DNA from: Notolepis coatsorum
Taxonomy: Eukaryota; Chordata; Actinopteri; Aulopiformes; Paralepididae
Length of the DNA: 64,000 nucleotides
NCBI GenBank assembly: GCA_963971535.1
Contig: OZ020589.1
Span: 68,859,239-68,923,238, forward strand
Direction of reading: 5' to 3'
Below, in pieces: positions 10,550 through 22,496 of this stretch; positions within the stretch are counted from its first letter, which is position 1, and each line of letters opens with the position of its first letter. The notes below the pieces were generated by a model, which worked only from the letters and a program-made list of their open reading frames with translations, was not told the DNA's origin and did not search any database. The position numbers were made by a program, and so were the translations under genes.

Positions 10550-11962
10550 TTAACCCTTTCACTGCCACATGACAGCCGGTGACAATACAGAAGGTTAGCC
10601 CTTTACTATCACACAACCGACGGCGATGCTCCATCATTAGCATCATTAGCTCTGCATCCTAATGATGGAGCATCGCCGTCGGTTGTGTGCAGTGATGCCA
10701 CAGATTACTTGTAAAAGTAATCCGATTACTGATTATTGATTACTCCTTTAAAAAGTAATCCAAGTTACTTTACTGATTACTTGATTATCAGAGTAACTTA
10801 GTTACTTTGAAAGTAACTAGGTTACGAAGTCGTCGTCGTTCCCCCAACCGTTTTTTTTTAAACGCTTTATTGAAAGTGCATAAATTGTTTTTAACTTGTT
10901 TCTCTGCACATAACGTAAATTGTTAAACTAGTGCTTCAGCTTCTGTACCATCAAGTATGGTAAAGCAACAGTCTATGATGCTCACAGCATTATAGCAGCC
11001 AGCCAGTGGTTTTACAAAACCAGTGTATCCATTCACATCTAACAAATGCAGGCTGAACTATTCAATTATATCAACTGTAACTATTAAATTGTTTTTATAA
11101 ATGTCTCTATAAACATACAATCAGTCTCTCTTTAACATGTAAATTAACTGTAAATCTGGCAAATAAGAGCTTTTGCTCTGCCACCATCAAATATACATTA
11201 ATCAAAAGGGAAAGAAACAATCTCTCTCTTTTGCTGTTTGGCTGGCCTCCGAGTCCTCCTGTACCTAGTCGAAGCGCCAGCTAGTGTTGTGATTCCAGAT
11301 GCTTTCAATGCAATTGGATGTGCTGTTTTTAGCGGTAGACAGTATTTTGTTTCCTCCGCATATGAACGTGAAGTAGTGACTGAGGCTACGTTTAGACGTT
11401 TTGGGATGGAAGTCTGAACAGAAACTCACTTTTAATTTTGCCAAGCGTTTTGGGGTGGAATTCTCCGACGACGGAGCCCTGCTGTCACACGATTGGCGCA
11501 TATGTCACATGACGTGCTGTGAAGACCCGCCCTACTCTGCCTCTGATTCGCAGACTGTGGATGGGGAATGTGATTGTACCAAAGCAGAGTCACTCACAGA
11601 CAGAGTGTCCAGTCACGCCGCGGGACACATTCTTGTGTAACCTTTTCACTGCCACACTACGTCACTCCCAAAAGAAAAACAGCTCAAAATGTATTTTTGA
11701 CTGTCGAAAACGAAATAAAATACTGCATTCCGCCTGCATTATGAATTTATGATGAGATAGTAACGAAATAGTAACGCACAGCCACTTGGACAGGTAACTG
11801 CAATCAGATTACTGGCTTTTAAAGATTAACGCGTTAGATTACTATTTTCGGGGGAAAGTAATCAGCTTACAATAACGCGTTACTTAGTAACGCGTTACCG
11901 GCATCACTGGTTGTGTGATAGTAAAGGGCTTACCTTCTGTCGTGTGGCAGTGAAAGGGTTAA
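10550..11962. mobile_element. Palindromic TTAA-ended MITE split by a hAT element
   Basis: The left end ttaaccctttcactgccaca and the right end tggcagtgaaagggttaa are inverted copies, each on TTAA. The inner arms, 10610-10640 and 10659-10689, form a perfect 31-bp inverted repeat. The right arm is continued after the hAT insertion, from 11910. Without the hAT and its duplication the MITE is about 185 bp. It is piggyBac-like by its TTAA ends. Confidence 0.7.
10690..11909. mobile_element. Non-autonomous hAT element (CAGTGATGCC ends)
   Basis: The termini are cagtgatgcc and ggcatcactg. The 8-bp duplication gttgtgtg flanks it exactly (10682-10689 and 11910-11917). Subterminal regions are packed with gattact/agtaatc and taacgcgtta motifs. 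A second copy in the opposite orientation lies at 54822-56189. No transposase is encoded. Confidence 0.92.
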
Positions 11963-11989
11963 ATGAAGTAAAAAATTATGACGCCCCTT

Positions 11990-12087
11990 TTATTTTACCC
12001 GCGGTTGTCGCGGTTGTCTGTTCTACATCCCGTGGGTCACTTGACACACCGCGGGATTGCGGTGATGCGGTTATCGCGACAGCCCTA
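11990..12087 (-). mobile_element. hAT terminal fragment (tagggctgtcgcg end)
   Basis: On the minus strand the segment begins tagggctgtcgcgataaccg, a kind of terminus common among fish hAT elements. Only one end is visible. Confidence 0.45.
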
Positions 12088-12329
12088 AGTGTTGCATTAA
12101 TTTATTTTATTTATAAAAAAAATTTGACTTGATGTTTTTGTTTTGTTCTTGATTTATTGTGATGTTTCTTCTTGACTTGTTTAAGAACTGACAATCTGTG
12201 GTTTAATTATTTTGTTTGTTGGCACCAAGTTAATACTTTGACAAATGTAGCCTATATTTTTCAGTCAGTTCGGTCTTTGTGTGCCAAACATTATTTATGG
12301 CAAACCGCTGTAAACCTTTTTATTTATTT

Positions 12330-12449
12330 TTTTAATAAATGAGAAGCATGTTTACATTTTTGGAGTGTTCATTAAAAAAAAACAATGTATATCGAACCAA
12401 ACCGAAAACCGTTACCACAAAACCGTGATACGAACCGAACCACCCCTAA
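12330..12449 (-). mobile_element. hAT terminal fragment (taggggtggttcgg end)
   Basis: The right edge reads, on the minus strand, taggggtggttcggttcgta and carries repeated cggtt motifs. The partner end was not located, so the extent to the left is uncertain. Confidence 0.45.
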
Positions 12450-12498
12450 GTACTACTACAGTCTGTCTATGGCTTGGCCCTAGTGGTAAAGAGGTACA

Positions 12499-14051
12499 GG
12501 GCCCTGTTCCTCGTACCTGGCTAACTGAGTTAGCCGGATAATTTTCAGGATAACTTGACTTAAAATAGACCTTTCGGTTCCCCGACGTGCGATTTTCTAA
12601 ATCACTATGTTAACAGATCAAAAAGTTTGAACCTGGTCGAGGGCAGGGTTTAGTTCAGTTAGCTCGATAACCTGCATGGCCACACCCTCGCAAAGAAATG
12701 CCAGCTCCCTTCCTGAAATAATTCTCAGTCTAGATCCCATTATACCATTCTGAATTATGTTTTTGTGCTTCGTTTTTCTAGAGGGGGCTTTTGAAATGTA
12801 AAATAATATACCTAAAATGCTTAAATAAATGTACTTTGTCCTAAATAATGCACGTCATATATACGGCACTCGCGAGGTGCGATATACACACTATGTGGTT
12901 ATTTTAATAACGTCTGAGGATTGCAAATGTGAATCCCGCGGGATGTTTTTAATGGATGAAACCTATCGTCCGTTTGGCTCTGATTAGTTTCATATTCTCT
13001 GCTGTGGATGCATTTGTGCCCGGATTGTGTTTCATTCAAGCATAAATTGAAGAGTCTTCATGCGTGGATTGTGGATATGAATTACGACGAATCTGAATAT
13101 GTGGATTGTTGAATTGTATCACTCACACGTTATTGTGATATTGTAACTGGGATTAAAATGTTTGAGGAGATGCGCTGTTTGATTTGATGACGTGGACGTG
13201 ACTTGAGAAAATGAATGAGCAATTACAAGCCTTTGACGTTTTGATGAATGAAATTTGAGAAAATGCATTTATCTGTTCAAGCACTGTTAGTGTTATCTGA
13301 TGATGAACAAGAAGGTGATTAACATGACTGGTGTCACTGGTATGAATCAAAGGTTAATCAATTCAATGCATGTGGATGATGTCCGAAACGGATTAAAACC
13401 TGATTAATAGTGAAACTGTATAGCCTCCCTCCAAGCCTCTCTGACACGTTATTTCGGGGGTCGCGCCTTGACAACTTGGGGAACCATGTATTTATATAGT
13501 ACATGATACCTAAGCACATACAGTACAGATATCCTCATAAGTATCTTAATTCGTATCAATTAGATACTCTTTGGGCTTGTTTTTGTCTACTTATTCTGAA
13601 AGAGTTTAACTAATTATTTTCGCTAGCAAGATCTCATTCGATTATTCATTCCATTAAGCCTACTGCCAGCAGGCACATTTAAAGAAATATAATCTGATTG
13701 ATTGGGGTAATGAGGGACTTAAAATTAGCCTATAGATTATGCATTTAACTTGTCGCTGAGGCTATTGAGCCGAACTGTATTGTACCCATTCTGCTTCGGT
13801 TAATAAAGTTTTCAATCAATCAATCAATCAATGCCGTTAGAAAATCAGAATTTCTGCGATCGACACCTGCTGTCTTTTCAGGTTAGGCGGCCGCGCGCAA
13901 ATATCCGGAGTATCAAGTCTGGTTCGAATTAACGAGACTGAATCAGCATTCGAGGAACAGGGAAAGCCCGGATTCAAACATCGGGTTAATTGAATCTGGA
14001 TAATGGGACTTTTGATCGACTTAGTTGAACCAGGTACGGGGAATAGGGCCC
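12499..14051. mobile_element. Harbinger-like non-autonomous element
   Basis: The left end gggccctgttcctcgtacct and the right end aggtacggggaatagggccc are inverted copies. The match continues inward over about 34 bp (gttagcc/ttgaacc part less exact). The GGGCCCTATTCC-type terminus is typical of PIF/Harbinger relatives. A clear 3-bp duplication was not seen and there is no transposase frame. A LINE A tail lies inside at 13765-13836. Confidence 0.55.
13765..13836 (+). mobile_element. LINE family A 3' tip
   Basis: The segment holds gtattgtacccattctgc followed by ttaataaagttttcaatcaa repeats, matching the last bases of the long copy ending at 28104. Its tail is (CAAT)n rather than (ATTC)n. Confidence 0.75.
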
Positions 14052-14504
14052 AGGTCAGATTACATTCGTTTTTCACTCACTACTCTCTCTCTCTCTCTCT
14101 CTCTCTTTCACACAGTCACGTATCCTGCCCGCATATCATGACGTAGCTTAAAATCTTAAGACACAGTTAATGCACTGTAGTCTGTGTGCACTGCTCACCT
14201 CTTGATTTGTTCCTACCTCTTCTCTCCTTTATTGTCTTCTTCCTACATACATCTTCTGTGCCTTCACTTTATCACTTTTATCCTCCTGTTGGCATTGTTC
14301 CATCTCTCCACCTGTCACCTCTTCTCTTTATCTCTGTGCCATCTCTCCTTTCTTCCTGTATTCTCTGTTACAAATTGTATCCACCTATCAAATCTACTGG
14401 TTGAGCCAAATGTATTTCCTGTCATTTATTGCATCAGCTAACATTGAAACAAAATAAACATGGGTCCTTTTAGAATGTTATTGTTGTCACTATTATTGTC
14501 ATAC
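14052..14504. other. No gene; pyrimidine-rich stretch
   Basis: A CT microsatellite (14082-14106) is followed by CT-rich sequence. The small hydrophobic frames at 14184-14441 reflect base composition. Confidence 0.5.
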
Positions 14505-14800
14505 AGGATCTGCTCTTTGGTAAACAAGAATACCTTGAAGACTCTAACAGGAGCACTCATTCAAGGGTTCTACGACTATGCTTGCACCTCATGGTACCAA
14601 AGCACCTCAAAGGCCCTAAAAACAAGGCTACAAAAATCACAACACAGACTATTGCTTGGCCTAGTAATACTCCTAAACCCCACCTTACCCCTGCCCATTT
14701 TGACAGAGTACAGCAACTTGCAACGGGCCTAGTCTACAAGATGCACTACACCACTAAGATACCTATGTACATGTCGAAATACTTCCCAAATGTCAGTGAT
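14505..14800 (+). mobile_element. LINE family A body piece (plus part of a scrambled copy)
   Basis: This encodes part of the reverse-transcriptase C-terminal region in shifted frames (VNKNTLKTLTGALIQG, YACTSWYQSTSKALKT, MYMSKYFP). It is homologous to about 27150-27470. Homology stops at gtcagtga, exactly where the inverted piece begins. Confidence 0.82.
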
Positions 14801-15287
14801 TGATTGATTGAACATTTTATTAATAGATTGCAGAATGGGTACAATACAGTACGGCTCAATACACACAATTGTTAAGGGGATGCAGACCAGAGAAAGACTT
14901 CCGTCTCGTTTACATCAGGGTCCCCCATTTTCAATTCATCATAACATTTATGACATACAACACAGTACTGTTTATTTACAGACAGTTTCTAAGAGAGAAT
15001 ATATACATTTGAGGGGGAAGAAACTGTACATTGGAAGGGTTTGGGTGGGTGGGGTTTGGACATAAAATTTTACCGGGGCCAGTTTCGAATTGCAGCCTCC
15101 CGTAGGTGCTCTTTGAGAGCGGTTTTGAAGGTGGGTAGGGATTCACATTATTTTACGGCTGTGGGTAGGGCGTTCCACATTGTTGTGGCATAATTGCGAA
15201 ACGTGTTTAGTCCCTTGTTTGAGCCGAATCTGGGTTGAACATGATTTGTGGAACTCCCTCTGGTGTTATGGTCGTGGACTTCACTGG
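14799..15287 (-). mobile_element. LINE family A piece in inverted orientation
   Basis: On the minus strand this runs from cagtga of the coding region (GSSTNHVQPRFGSNKGLNTF, NYATTMWNALPTAVK) through the 3' untranslated region to a (CAAT)n tail at 14799. Its 5' edge corresponds to the same base at which the plus-strand piece ends. Confidence 0.82.
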
Positions 15288-15462
15288 GGGAGTCTGTATG
15301 TCTTGTATTGTCATAAATGTCTTGATGCATTGAAAATGGAGGACCCTTATGTAAACACGACAAAAGTATTTGTCTGGTCTGCATCCTCTTAGCAGTCGTT
15401 TGTATTGAGCCACTGTATTGTACCCATTCTGCAATCTGTTAATACAGTTTTCAATCAATCAC
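15288..15462 (+). mobile_element. LINE family A 3' end (third piece)
   Basis: Plus-strand 3' untranslated region (tgtcataaatgtct, aacacgacaaaag, gtattgtacccattctgcaa) ends in a (CAAT)n tail. Together with the two preceding pieces it makes a plus-minus-plus arrangement. Confidence 0.8.
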
Positions 15463-16008
15463 TAATTTGAAACAGTCTACACCTGCTACAATCTGCAATG
15501 TCATAAGATTAACACAGCTCTCCTTGATCAATATTATGGCTATCATGATGACAGATGGCTAACATTAGCCAGAGAAGGATGGCTCTGCAACTAACTAACG
15601 TTAGTTGTTGGCCAGCATTTGTCTTGCAAATCAAATTATGCGTATAGTTATAATTCCCAATTGTATAGTTAATTGCATTTCATTTTCACATATTTGAAAA
15701 AGGGATTGACTCTCTACTGACCACTTTAGAATCACCGTCGCAGTTTTGTTTTGCGTCTCGAGTGTCCACCAGCAGCGCGCAACACAGCGCTATGATAATG
15801 CTCAGCTTGCTAATTGAAACTTCACACCGCAACTTGCTCTTATGTCACGCCCACTTTAAGTTACGCCCCCTTGTCATTCTGTCACATCAATTAGTACCAC
15901 TGTTTCAAACTGTCTGATTCACACCTGTCAATAGTTACACATGTCCAGACGATGCAGCTACAGTGTATTAATCACCTTGTGTGTACAGAATATCCCCAGG
16001 ACACCACC

Positions 16009-16045
<37 letters not shown>

Positions 16046-16206
16046 TTGTGTACAGAACCCCAGGACACGGACACCCTAATAGTCTCACATGTTATTAGCT
16101 GGACATGCCCATTGCCAGGCAACTGAAATCTTACCAACTGAAATAAGATACTGTGCTACCTACCACACCTTTACAAAAAACTCAAGACCTGGCTATTAAC
16201 AAATCA
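15463..16206. other. No gene recognised
   Basis: A-run at about 16015-16039. Weak inverted similarity (tttgaaacag at about 15466 against ctgtttcaaa at about 15900) is too short to call an element. Confidence 0.45.
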
Positions 16207-16221
16207 AACATGTGACCACTT

Positions 16222-16716
16222 TTTTTTTTTTTTTTTGGTCTTTTTCCCCCTCCATTTTTCCTCCGATTTTCTCCCATCCCAATGTTAGTCGTATGCCAAT
16301 TCCCAGTCCCTTCCTGGTCGCTGCGCACTTACCCCCCACAGTCAGATCATCTGGGAGAGTGGAGGCTACCACGTGCTTCCTCCGACACACGTCCAGCCAA
16401 TCACCGCTTCTTTTCACCTGGCAGCGCGGATTCTCATCGAGAGGGCGTAGCGTGTGGGAGGACCACACTATCCCCCTCAAGTCCTATCCGCGCTTAGCAG
16501 GCGCCCCGACCGAACTGTAGGAGTCGCTGTTTGCAACGACCCGGACCCACCCCGCCAGCTTCTCCCACCCTCCAATACAGCCAATTGTATTGGTGCAGAC
16601 GGCCAGCCAAGCTGGTGACAACCCCGGAGCTGTGAGCCGGATTCGAACAGGCGAATCCAGCTCACAGCTCCGGGGTTGGTGACGAACGCAATCTCTGCTC
16701 GGCCACCTAACCGCCT
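16222..16716 (-). mobile_element. SINE family S1, copy 3
   Basis: Flanked by the 15-bp direct repeat aacatgtgaccactt (16207-16221 and 16717-16731). It has the T-rich tail, the shared S1 body and a tRNA-like head at the right. The head contains a 25-bp inverted duplication (16621-16645 against 16652-16676, one mismatch) not seen in the other copies. Confidence 0.9.
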
Positions 16717-16731
16717 AACATGTGACCACTT

Positions 16732-17593
16732 GTAATCAGTTTATTGCTTTTACTATTATTATGTTGGATTGTGTTGTAAATATTGTGTTTTACTTTTAAT
16801 GCTTGTTTTAGGTGTATGGTTTTATAACATCTTGCCAAAAGGACTACAGTTGCGAATTAGCCAGCTGGCTAAAACTGGCACATTTACAGTAATGTTGATT
16901 GATGTGTAGGCCTACTGTCGTTTTTAAATAAACTGAAACTGAAGGTACTGGAGACAGTACACTACTCGTACTGTAGTCTCCCATTACAATATTACCCCTG
17001 CAAACAGAAAAAACCCTGACGTGCCAAAATGTGGTTGAGATGTTAAAACAGATGGTGAATGTGAAATGCAGAGGCAGTCAGAGATCACTAGAAAGGGAGG
17101 GGGGGGGGGAAGAAGGGGGTGAATCTCTTAAGAACTTTAAAGTAACATGCCAACATTATGTGAAATCACATTGTTTGATTTCACACATTCATCATGCCTT
17201 AATTGGTACACAAAGCAGACTTTTTTTAACACAAAAAATAACAGCAATAAGTTTAACATTCATGTAACATGCTAAATATCAGATTTATATTGGATCCAAT
17301 GATACTAAGCATTACTACAAGCAACCTTTTGTTTTAGTAGTTTCTCATCCATTTATGATAAGCTACTGTAGGTTAGCTTGAAGCCGGATAGCTTTCTACT
17401 GAATGAACAGAGAGGAAATTGGTATCTATCTAATCATTCTTTTCAGCAAATCTTTTAATTATAACAAGATTGTGTAAGCTAAGAATTGTTGTGTTGGGTC
17501 AAACAATTCTTTTGCAAACTATTTAGGTGGAAAAAGATAAAGTTAACCGGCTTGGGGGAAAACTTGAGGGCGGAAGGGGGGCGGGGCGTTCAC
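16732..17593. other. No gene recognised
   Basis: Mostly AT-rich, with a G-run near 17098-17109. No conserved frame and no match to the repeats in this window. Confidence 0.5.
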
Positions 17594-17652
17594 AGGTTTT
17601 CAGTTACAGTGGGTGACAATATTGTCACAAGGAAAGATGAAATTACATACCA
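17594..17652 (+). mobile_element. LINE family A internal fragment
   Basis: Encodes FSVTVGDNIVTRKDEITY, identical to residues in the long copy at 26600-28104. It abuts the DIRS-type element. The 3' untranslated region of a family A copy resumes at 21384, so the two may once have been one copy. Confidence 0.75.
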
Positions 17653-17682
17653 TAAGGTTTATCCTATAAACCCTAAATATGA

Positions 17683-20600
17683 TACTGGCTGAGCGTCTCG
17701 CTCTGCCTACTGAGATATAACCCGTCATCTCTAGAACCTAGTGTGCTCCAGGAAACAAAACAAATGCACCCACTTGCATGAGACGCTCAGCCAGTAAGGG
17801 CAGAGCAGACGCAACAAATGCACCCCCTGAGGGCCTGTAAGCCCCAGCCAGGGAGGAGGGGAGTCCCGTCCACCCGCCCGTCCTAACGAAGGGGGGGTAG
17901 GCAGTCAACTCCACCAAAGTGCGAAAAGGGGGGGGAACCAGGCACCCCTGAACGCACAGCGCAAGCGGGACCACGTGTGACACAGCACCCCACGGTCCAC
18001 ACCCACACACTCCCGCTAGCCCACCTGATGGCGGGATGCAGGAGAGGTCCCGGACCTCAGGACTGCCTGGGAGACAGAACCCCCAGTCACGTCCATGAGG
18101 TAAAACCTAACAAAAGGACTCGGGGAGGACCACGAGGCCGCAGCACAAATGTCCTCCACGAGGCCCCCCCTAACAGGGCAGCAGAGGCCGCCACACCACG
18201 AACGGAGTGCGCCCTGACGCCCCCGGCGGGAACCTGTCCAGCCAACGTGTAGCAAAGGGCAGTGCCCTCCCACAACCAATGTGACAGGCGCTGCTTGGAC
18301 AGCGCCTCACCTGCGCGAGGGCCACCGTAACAACAAACAGTTGATCGGAAGCCCTGAGACCCTGCGTGCGACTAAGGTAAACCCCCAGTGCATGGACAGG
18401 ACACGACAGGTGAAGGCTCGACTCCAACCCACTAGCGTGAGGAGGAGGATGAAACACAATATCACAATATCCCAGGAGCGACAAGAGCTCCGGATAACCT
18501 TTGGCACGAAGGCCGATCAGGCCACAGTCGCCTGCTATCGGCCCGAATAGACAGGTACTCCGACCGCACCAAGAGAGCACACGGCTCACCCATGCATTTA
18601 GCGGAGGTGATGGCCCAAAAAGGAATGCGGTCGTAAGACAGACGATCCAATGGCGCCTGCTCAAGAGGCTCAAACGGGGCCCCCAACAGCCTTTCCAGAA
18701 CAGTTGGAGGTCCCGACTCGGAGACAGAGAACGTTCCACAGGCTTGAGACGCCGTGCGCCAAGCAAGAACATCCCACGAGAGGGTGGCTGAACAGTGTTC
18801 TGCCCTCAAAGCCCACATGACAAGAAGATATAGCTGCGGCATATACCTTCACTGTCGAGGCCGACCGCGCATTCAGGATAGACTGGAGAAGGACAGACAC
18901 CAGGTCCAAGCCCCCAACCTCACACCACTCTCGACCCATACACCACTTCCCTGCGTAAGCCACGGTAGTGGACGGAGCGCGTGCGTTCCAGATGGCGTTA
19001 ACCACAGAAGAGTTAAGACGCATCCCCACCAGATTCACCCTTCCAGCAGCCACGCCATCAGAGGCTGCCCCAGAACAGGAGGCAGAACAGAGTTCCACGT
19101 GCCTGAAAGGAGGGCCTGCGGTGACCATGGAACAGGCCACGGCGGGGCCACCAAGAGCTGAATCAGGGCCGGGAACCACACAGCCGTGCCCCGGCCTGGC
19201 ACGACCAGGATCAAAGTCCCGCGCTCCTGACGTACCCGCCCCAACAGCTGAGCTATCAGGTGTATGGGGGGGAACGCGTACAGAGTCCCGGGTGGCCACG
19301 GACCGAATCGGCCGCCGCCCGGTGGAGACAGGAGGAGCGTACTCCTCCCTGTCTGATGACATACGACGCCGACGTCGTGCTGTCCGTCCTGATCAGAACA
19401 TGATGGCCGAGCCGTCCGAGGACTAGAAGCACTGCCTTCAATTCCAACACATTGATATGTAGCGCAGACCGGGCAGCATGGTCCTTGCCAGCTGCCCCCT
19501 ACTGCGTCGGTCTGACACGTCCCCCTCCATCCCGTGAGGGAGGCGTCGGTGAAGACCGTGATGTGTGACAGTCTGCCGCCCATGGGGACCCCGCTGGTGA
19601 GGGCCGCTTTCAGCAGCTTCCACTTGACTCTCACATGGTCTATTTTCACACTGAAAAACCCACCTCTGTATCCTCCTCATGAAGAGGAGGCCAAGAGGGA
19701 CCACAGCTTGAGCAGATGCCATAATACCGCGCAGGTGTATCACGGTCAGCGCCGTAACCATCCTGTCAGGACGGAACCTCCCGAGCACGCCGAGAACACC
19801 CACTCGCCGCCGCTCAGAGAGGGATGCCCATATAGACCTTGAGCTTAGAAATAAGCCCAAGTACTCCACCCGTTGACTGGGAAGAGGAGTACTCTTGTTC
19901 CAGTCTACAGCAAAACCCAGGCTGGTGAGGAATCCCACCACCTGCCTGGTATGAAACCTGGCGATCTTCCCTGACCGGCCGAGGACCAGAACATCGTCCA
20001 GGGTAGAATAAAATTTGTTTCCCCTGACGACGCAGAGGCCCCAGCGCGGTCTCCACGCATTTGGTACTCGTATGCTAAACCCTGAAAAAGGAACGTAGGT
20101 ATGTCCTAGGAGGGAAGATCGGGATGCGAATACGCATCCTTCAGGTCTATGGAGGTGAACCAGTTACCCACCTGACAGCGCTTAACAGGTGGGTGATGGT
20201 CAACATTCTGAACCTTCCATGGGACAGGTCCAGTATGGGTCTGACACCCCCCCCCACCCCCCCCCCCCCCCCCCGATTTCTCGGGCACCAGAGAATATCG
20301 GGAGGAACCACCGCTCATCGCGTCCTCCCATGGGACCACGACGACGGCCTGTTTCGCCGCCAGAGAACAAATCTCCTCGGCCAGGGCTGTCACTGCCGCG
20401 GACTCTGATAATAGAGTCTGTACCAAACCCAAAAACGGAGGGCGGGGGTGTGTAAACTGTAACACAAGCGCCACCCTCAGCGTTCTCTCCATCCACACCG
20501 ACACATGGCTACCACTGCAGCATAGGTGGTAAAAATTCCAAAGCGCCCCCGCCGCCAACTACCGCTGGTCCGCTAGGAATCGTAGATAGGTGGCCCGGTC

Positions 20601-21310
20601 CCTCCCGCTGTGCGTTGTCAACCCTGGTCTCGCCAACCGCACGAGCAGGGTGTCTCGTGGAGCCGGGATATCGCACCCTGACTCTACCAACGAGGCAATC
20701 GCACCCAAGGGGGGGACCCCGACAGAAGGGGCAGTCTGATACGGGGGGAGCGGCCATCACCCCTGGTGACATAGCCTCCCCCGCTGAGCATCTTCCCGGC
20801 TTAGCTTGCTGAGGACAGCCTGCTCTGCAGCTGGACATGCATGGTGTGTGGTCCTCACACTGCCCGATAGGGTGGGTCTCTACACACCGTAGCCCTGTAG
20901 TGATATTACTACCACCCAAATTACGCGTGCCTGCTGACCACCGCGGGATCGGAAGTCCAGACTGGGGAGGCACTAACGTAATGCCCAACCTGGCGAGGGC
21001 GGGGCTGGGGGGAACCCACGCTGCAACCTCCTGGGCCTAGAGTTCCCCCTCTGACAACATTTTCTAGATACAGGGAACCCTGCTCCGTCGACAGATACAA
21101 CACCAGGCTCACCAAACACAGACGCAAGACATGTGGTGTGGGAGCCGCTTGACAGCACAGCATTCTCATAGACAGACCCAGGCCTAGCTAGCAACTGGGT
21201 GTCAGCCCCTGTCTCCATGAGAAGCGAAATGTGGGGCCGCTTGCGCTTCACTGGAAGAACAAAGGGAACAAATCAGAGCCCTGTGTCCCGTAGTGTAGGG
21301 GGAGTAACCG
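17683..21310 (-). mobile_element. DIRS-type tyrosine-recombinase retrotransposon, decayed
   Basis: This reads on the minus strand. The parts, in element order, are a gag-like region (about 20.5-21.25 kb), reverse transcriptase (about 19.6-20.5 kb; ..SIDLKDAYSHPDL.., VDWNKSTPLPSQRVEYLGL), and RNase H (about 19.2-19.6 kb; TVFTDASLTGWRGT, RTDSTTSASYV). Last comes a tyrosine recombinase (about 18.0-19.2 kb; LHLSCPVHALGVYLSRTQGL, DICAAASWSSPSPFVRFY). This order and the final recombinase motif are characteristic of DIRS elements, which have no integrase. A perfect 17-bp inverted repeat (17683-17699 and 17780-17796) marks the left edge. The right edge is approximate. It is broken in many places, with roughly eight or more frame pieces, and looks old. 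Confidence 0.85.
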
Positions 21311-21383
21311 GAGAGCGTGCTAGACACAGCTAGATGGCAACGTTTTTTTAGGGCGTGCCCATCTAATATAGCCGATCCCTCGG

Positions 21384-21960
21384 CATGTCCAACCCCCCCC
21401 ACCCCCACCTAATAGACAGTCTCCTCCCCACCGTATGTATATATTCTCTCCCCACCGTATGTATATTTCTCTCCCACCCACCCACCCCCTCCTAATGTAC
21501 AGTCTCCTCCCCACCGTATATATATTCTCTCCCCACCGTATGTATATTTATCTCCCACCCACCCACCCCCTCCTAATGTACAGTCTCCTCCCCATCATAT
21601 GTATATATTCTCTGTTAGGATCTATGGGTAACAGTACTGTATATTTGCATATCGTATATGTCACAAATGTAACAGTACTATATACCTGTATGTCATGTAT
21701 GTCCCTATGCCATAAATGTCATGATGTCATGTATGTTGTGTATGTCATAAATGTCACTATGAATTGAAAATGGGGGACCCTGATGTAAACAAGACAAACG
21801 TCTTTCGCTGGTCTGCATCCCCTTAACAATTGTATTGAGCCGTACTGTATTGTACCCATTCTGCAATCTGATAAAGTTTCCATTCATTCATGCATTCATT
21901 CATTCATTCATTCATTCATTCATTCATTCATTCATTCATTCATTCATTCATTCATTCATA
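21384..21960 (+). mobile_element. LINE family A 3' untranslated region and tail
   Basis: It matches the untranslated end of the long copy (cctaatagacagtctcctcc, tgtcataaatgtc, cattctgcaatctg). The tail is about 75 bp of (ATTC)n. A roughly 100-bp block carrying gtatgtatat is duplicated at 21430-21605. Non-coding. Confidence 0.85.
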
Positions 21961-22496
21961 GATCCTTGCATTCTCAGGTTTAGGGATACTGCTAAGCCAG
22001 TTTCAGTAGTTTATTGAAAATGTTTAGCGGAAAAACCAAACTGATAACCTTTTTGAAATGTTAAAAACTAATTTTCAGTCAATTTTCAATACAGTAATGT
22101 ATTTAATAGTGCTGAAGAATATTAGTTTTTTAGGGGGAAATTATGAAAATGAAGCTCCATAACCAGCATTTGTTGTTAGTGGCGACCTGATATCTAGACT
22201 TCCATCTATCACCTCTTCCTCACTGCCAGTAACAGCTTGATAACCAGACTGCCCATTATGTGCCCACTTCAAATGTTAGATTTGACTTCAGGGTTGACTC
22301 CAGAAATCATAGTCAAGCACTATATATGGAATCTCAACAAAAATGTCTTCCCCTCCCAATGTTATTTGATGTTAGCAATTCAATCACCTCTTTAACAGTG
22401 ACTCTTTCTGAGAATTAGCCATAGCTCACGTACAGCCCCCCCCCCCCCTTCTGCAATGCCTGCAAGAGTGACAGTCAGTGACCAACTGCAACAAGC
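21961..22496. other. No gene recognised
   Basis: AT-rich intergenic sequence with a 13-C run at about 22436-22448. Confidence 0.5.

Noticed and set aside
14184-14441. Hydrophobic small proteins
   Set aside because: Pyrimidine-rich DNA gives Leu/Ser/Phe-rich frames; no start context or homology is seen.
15465-15915. DNA transposon with tttgaaacag inverted ends
   Set aside because: About 10 bp of inverted match without a target duplication is within chance in this AT-rich stretch.
18016-20812. Plus-strand frames of 60-150 residues across the DIRS region
   Set aside because: They are the opposite strand of GC-rich recombinase, RNase H and reverse-transcriptase sequence.
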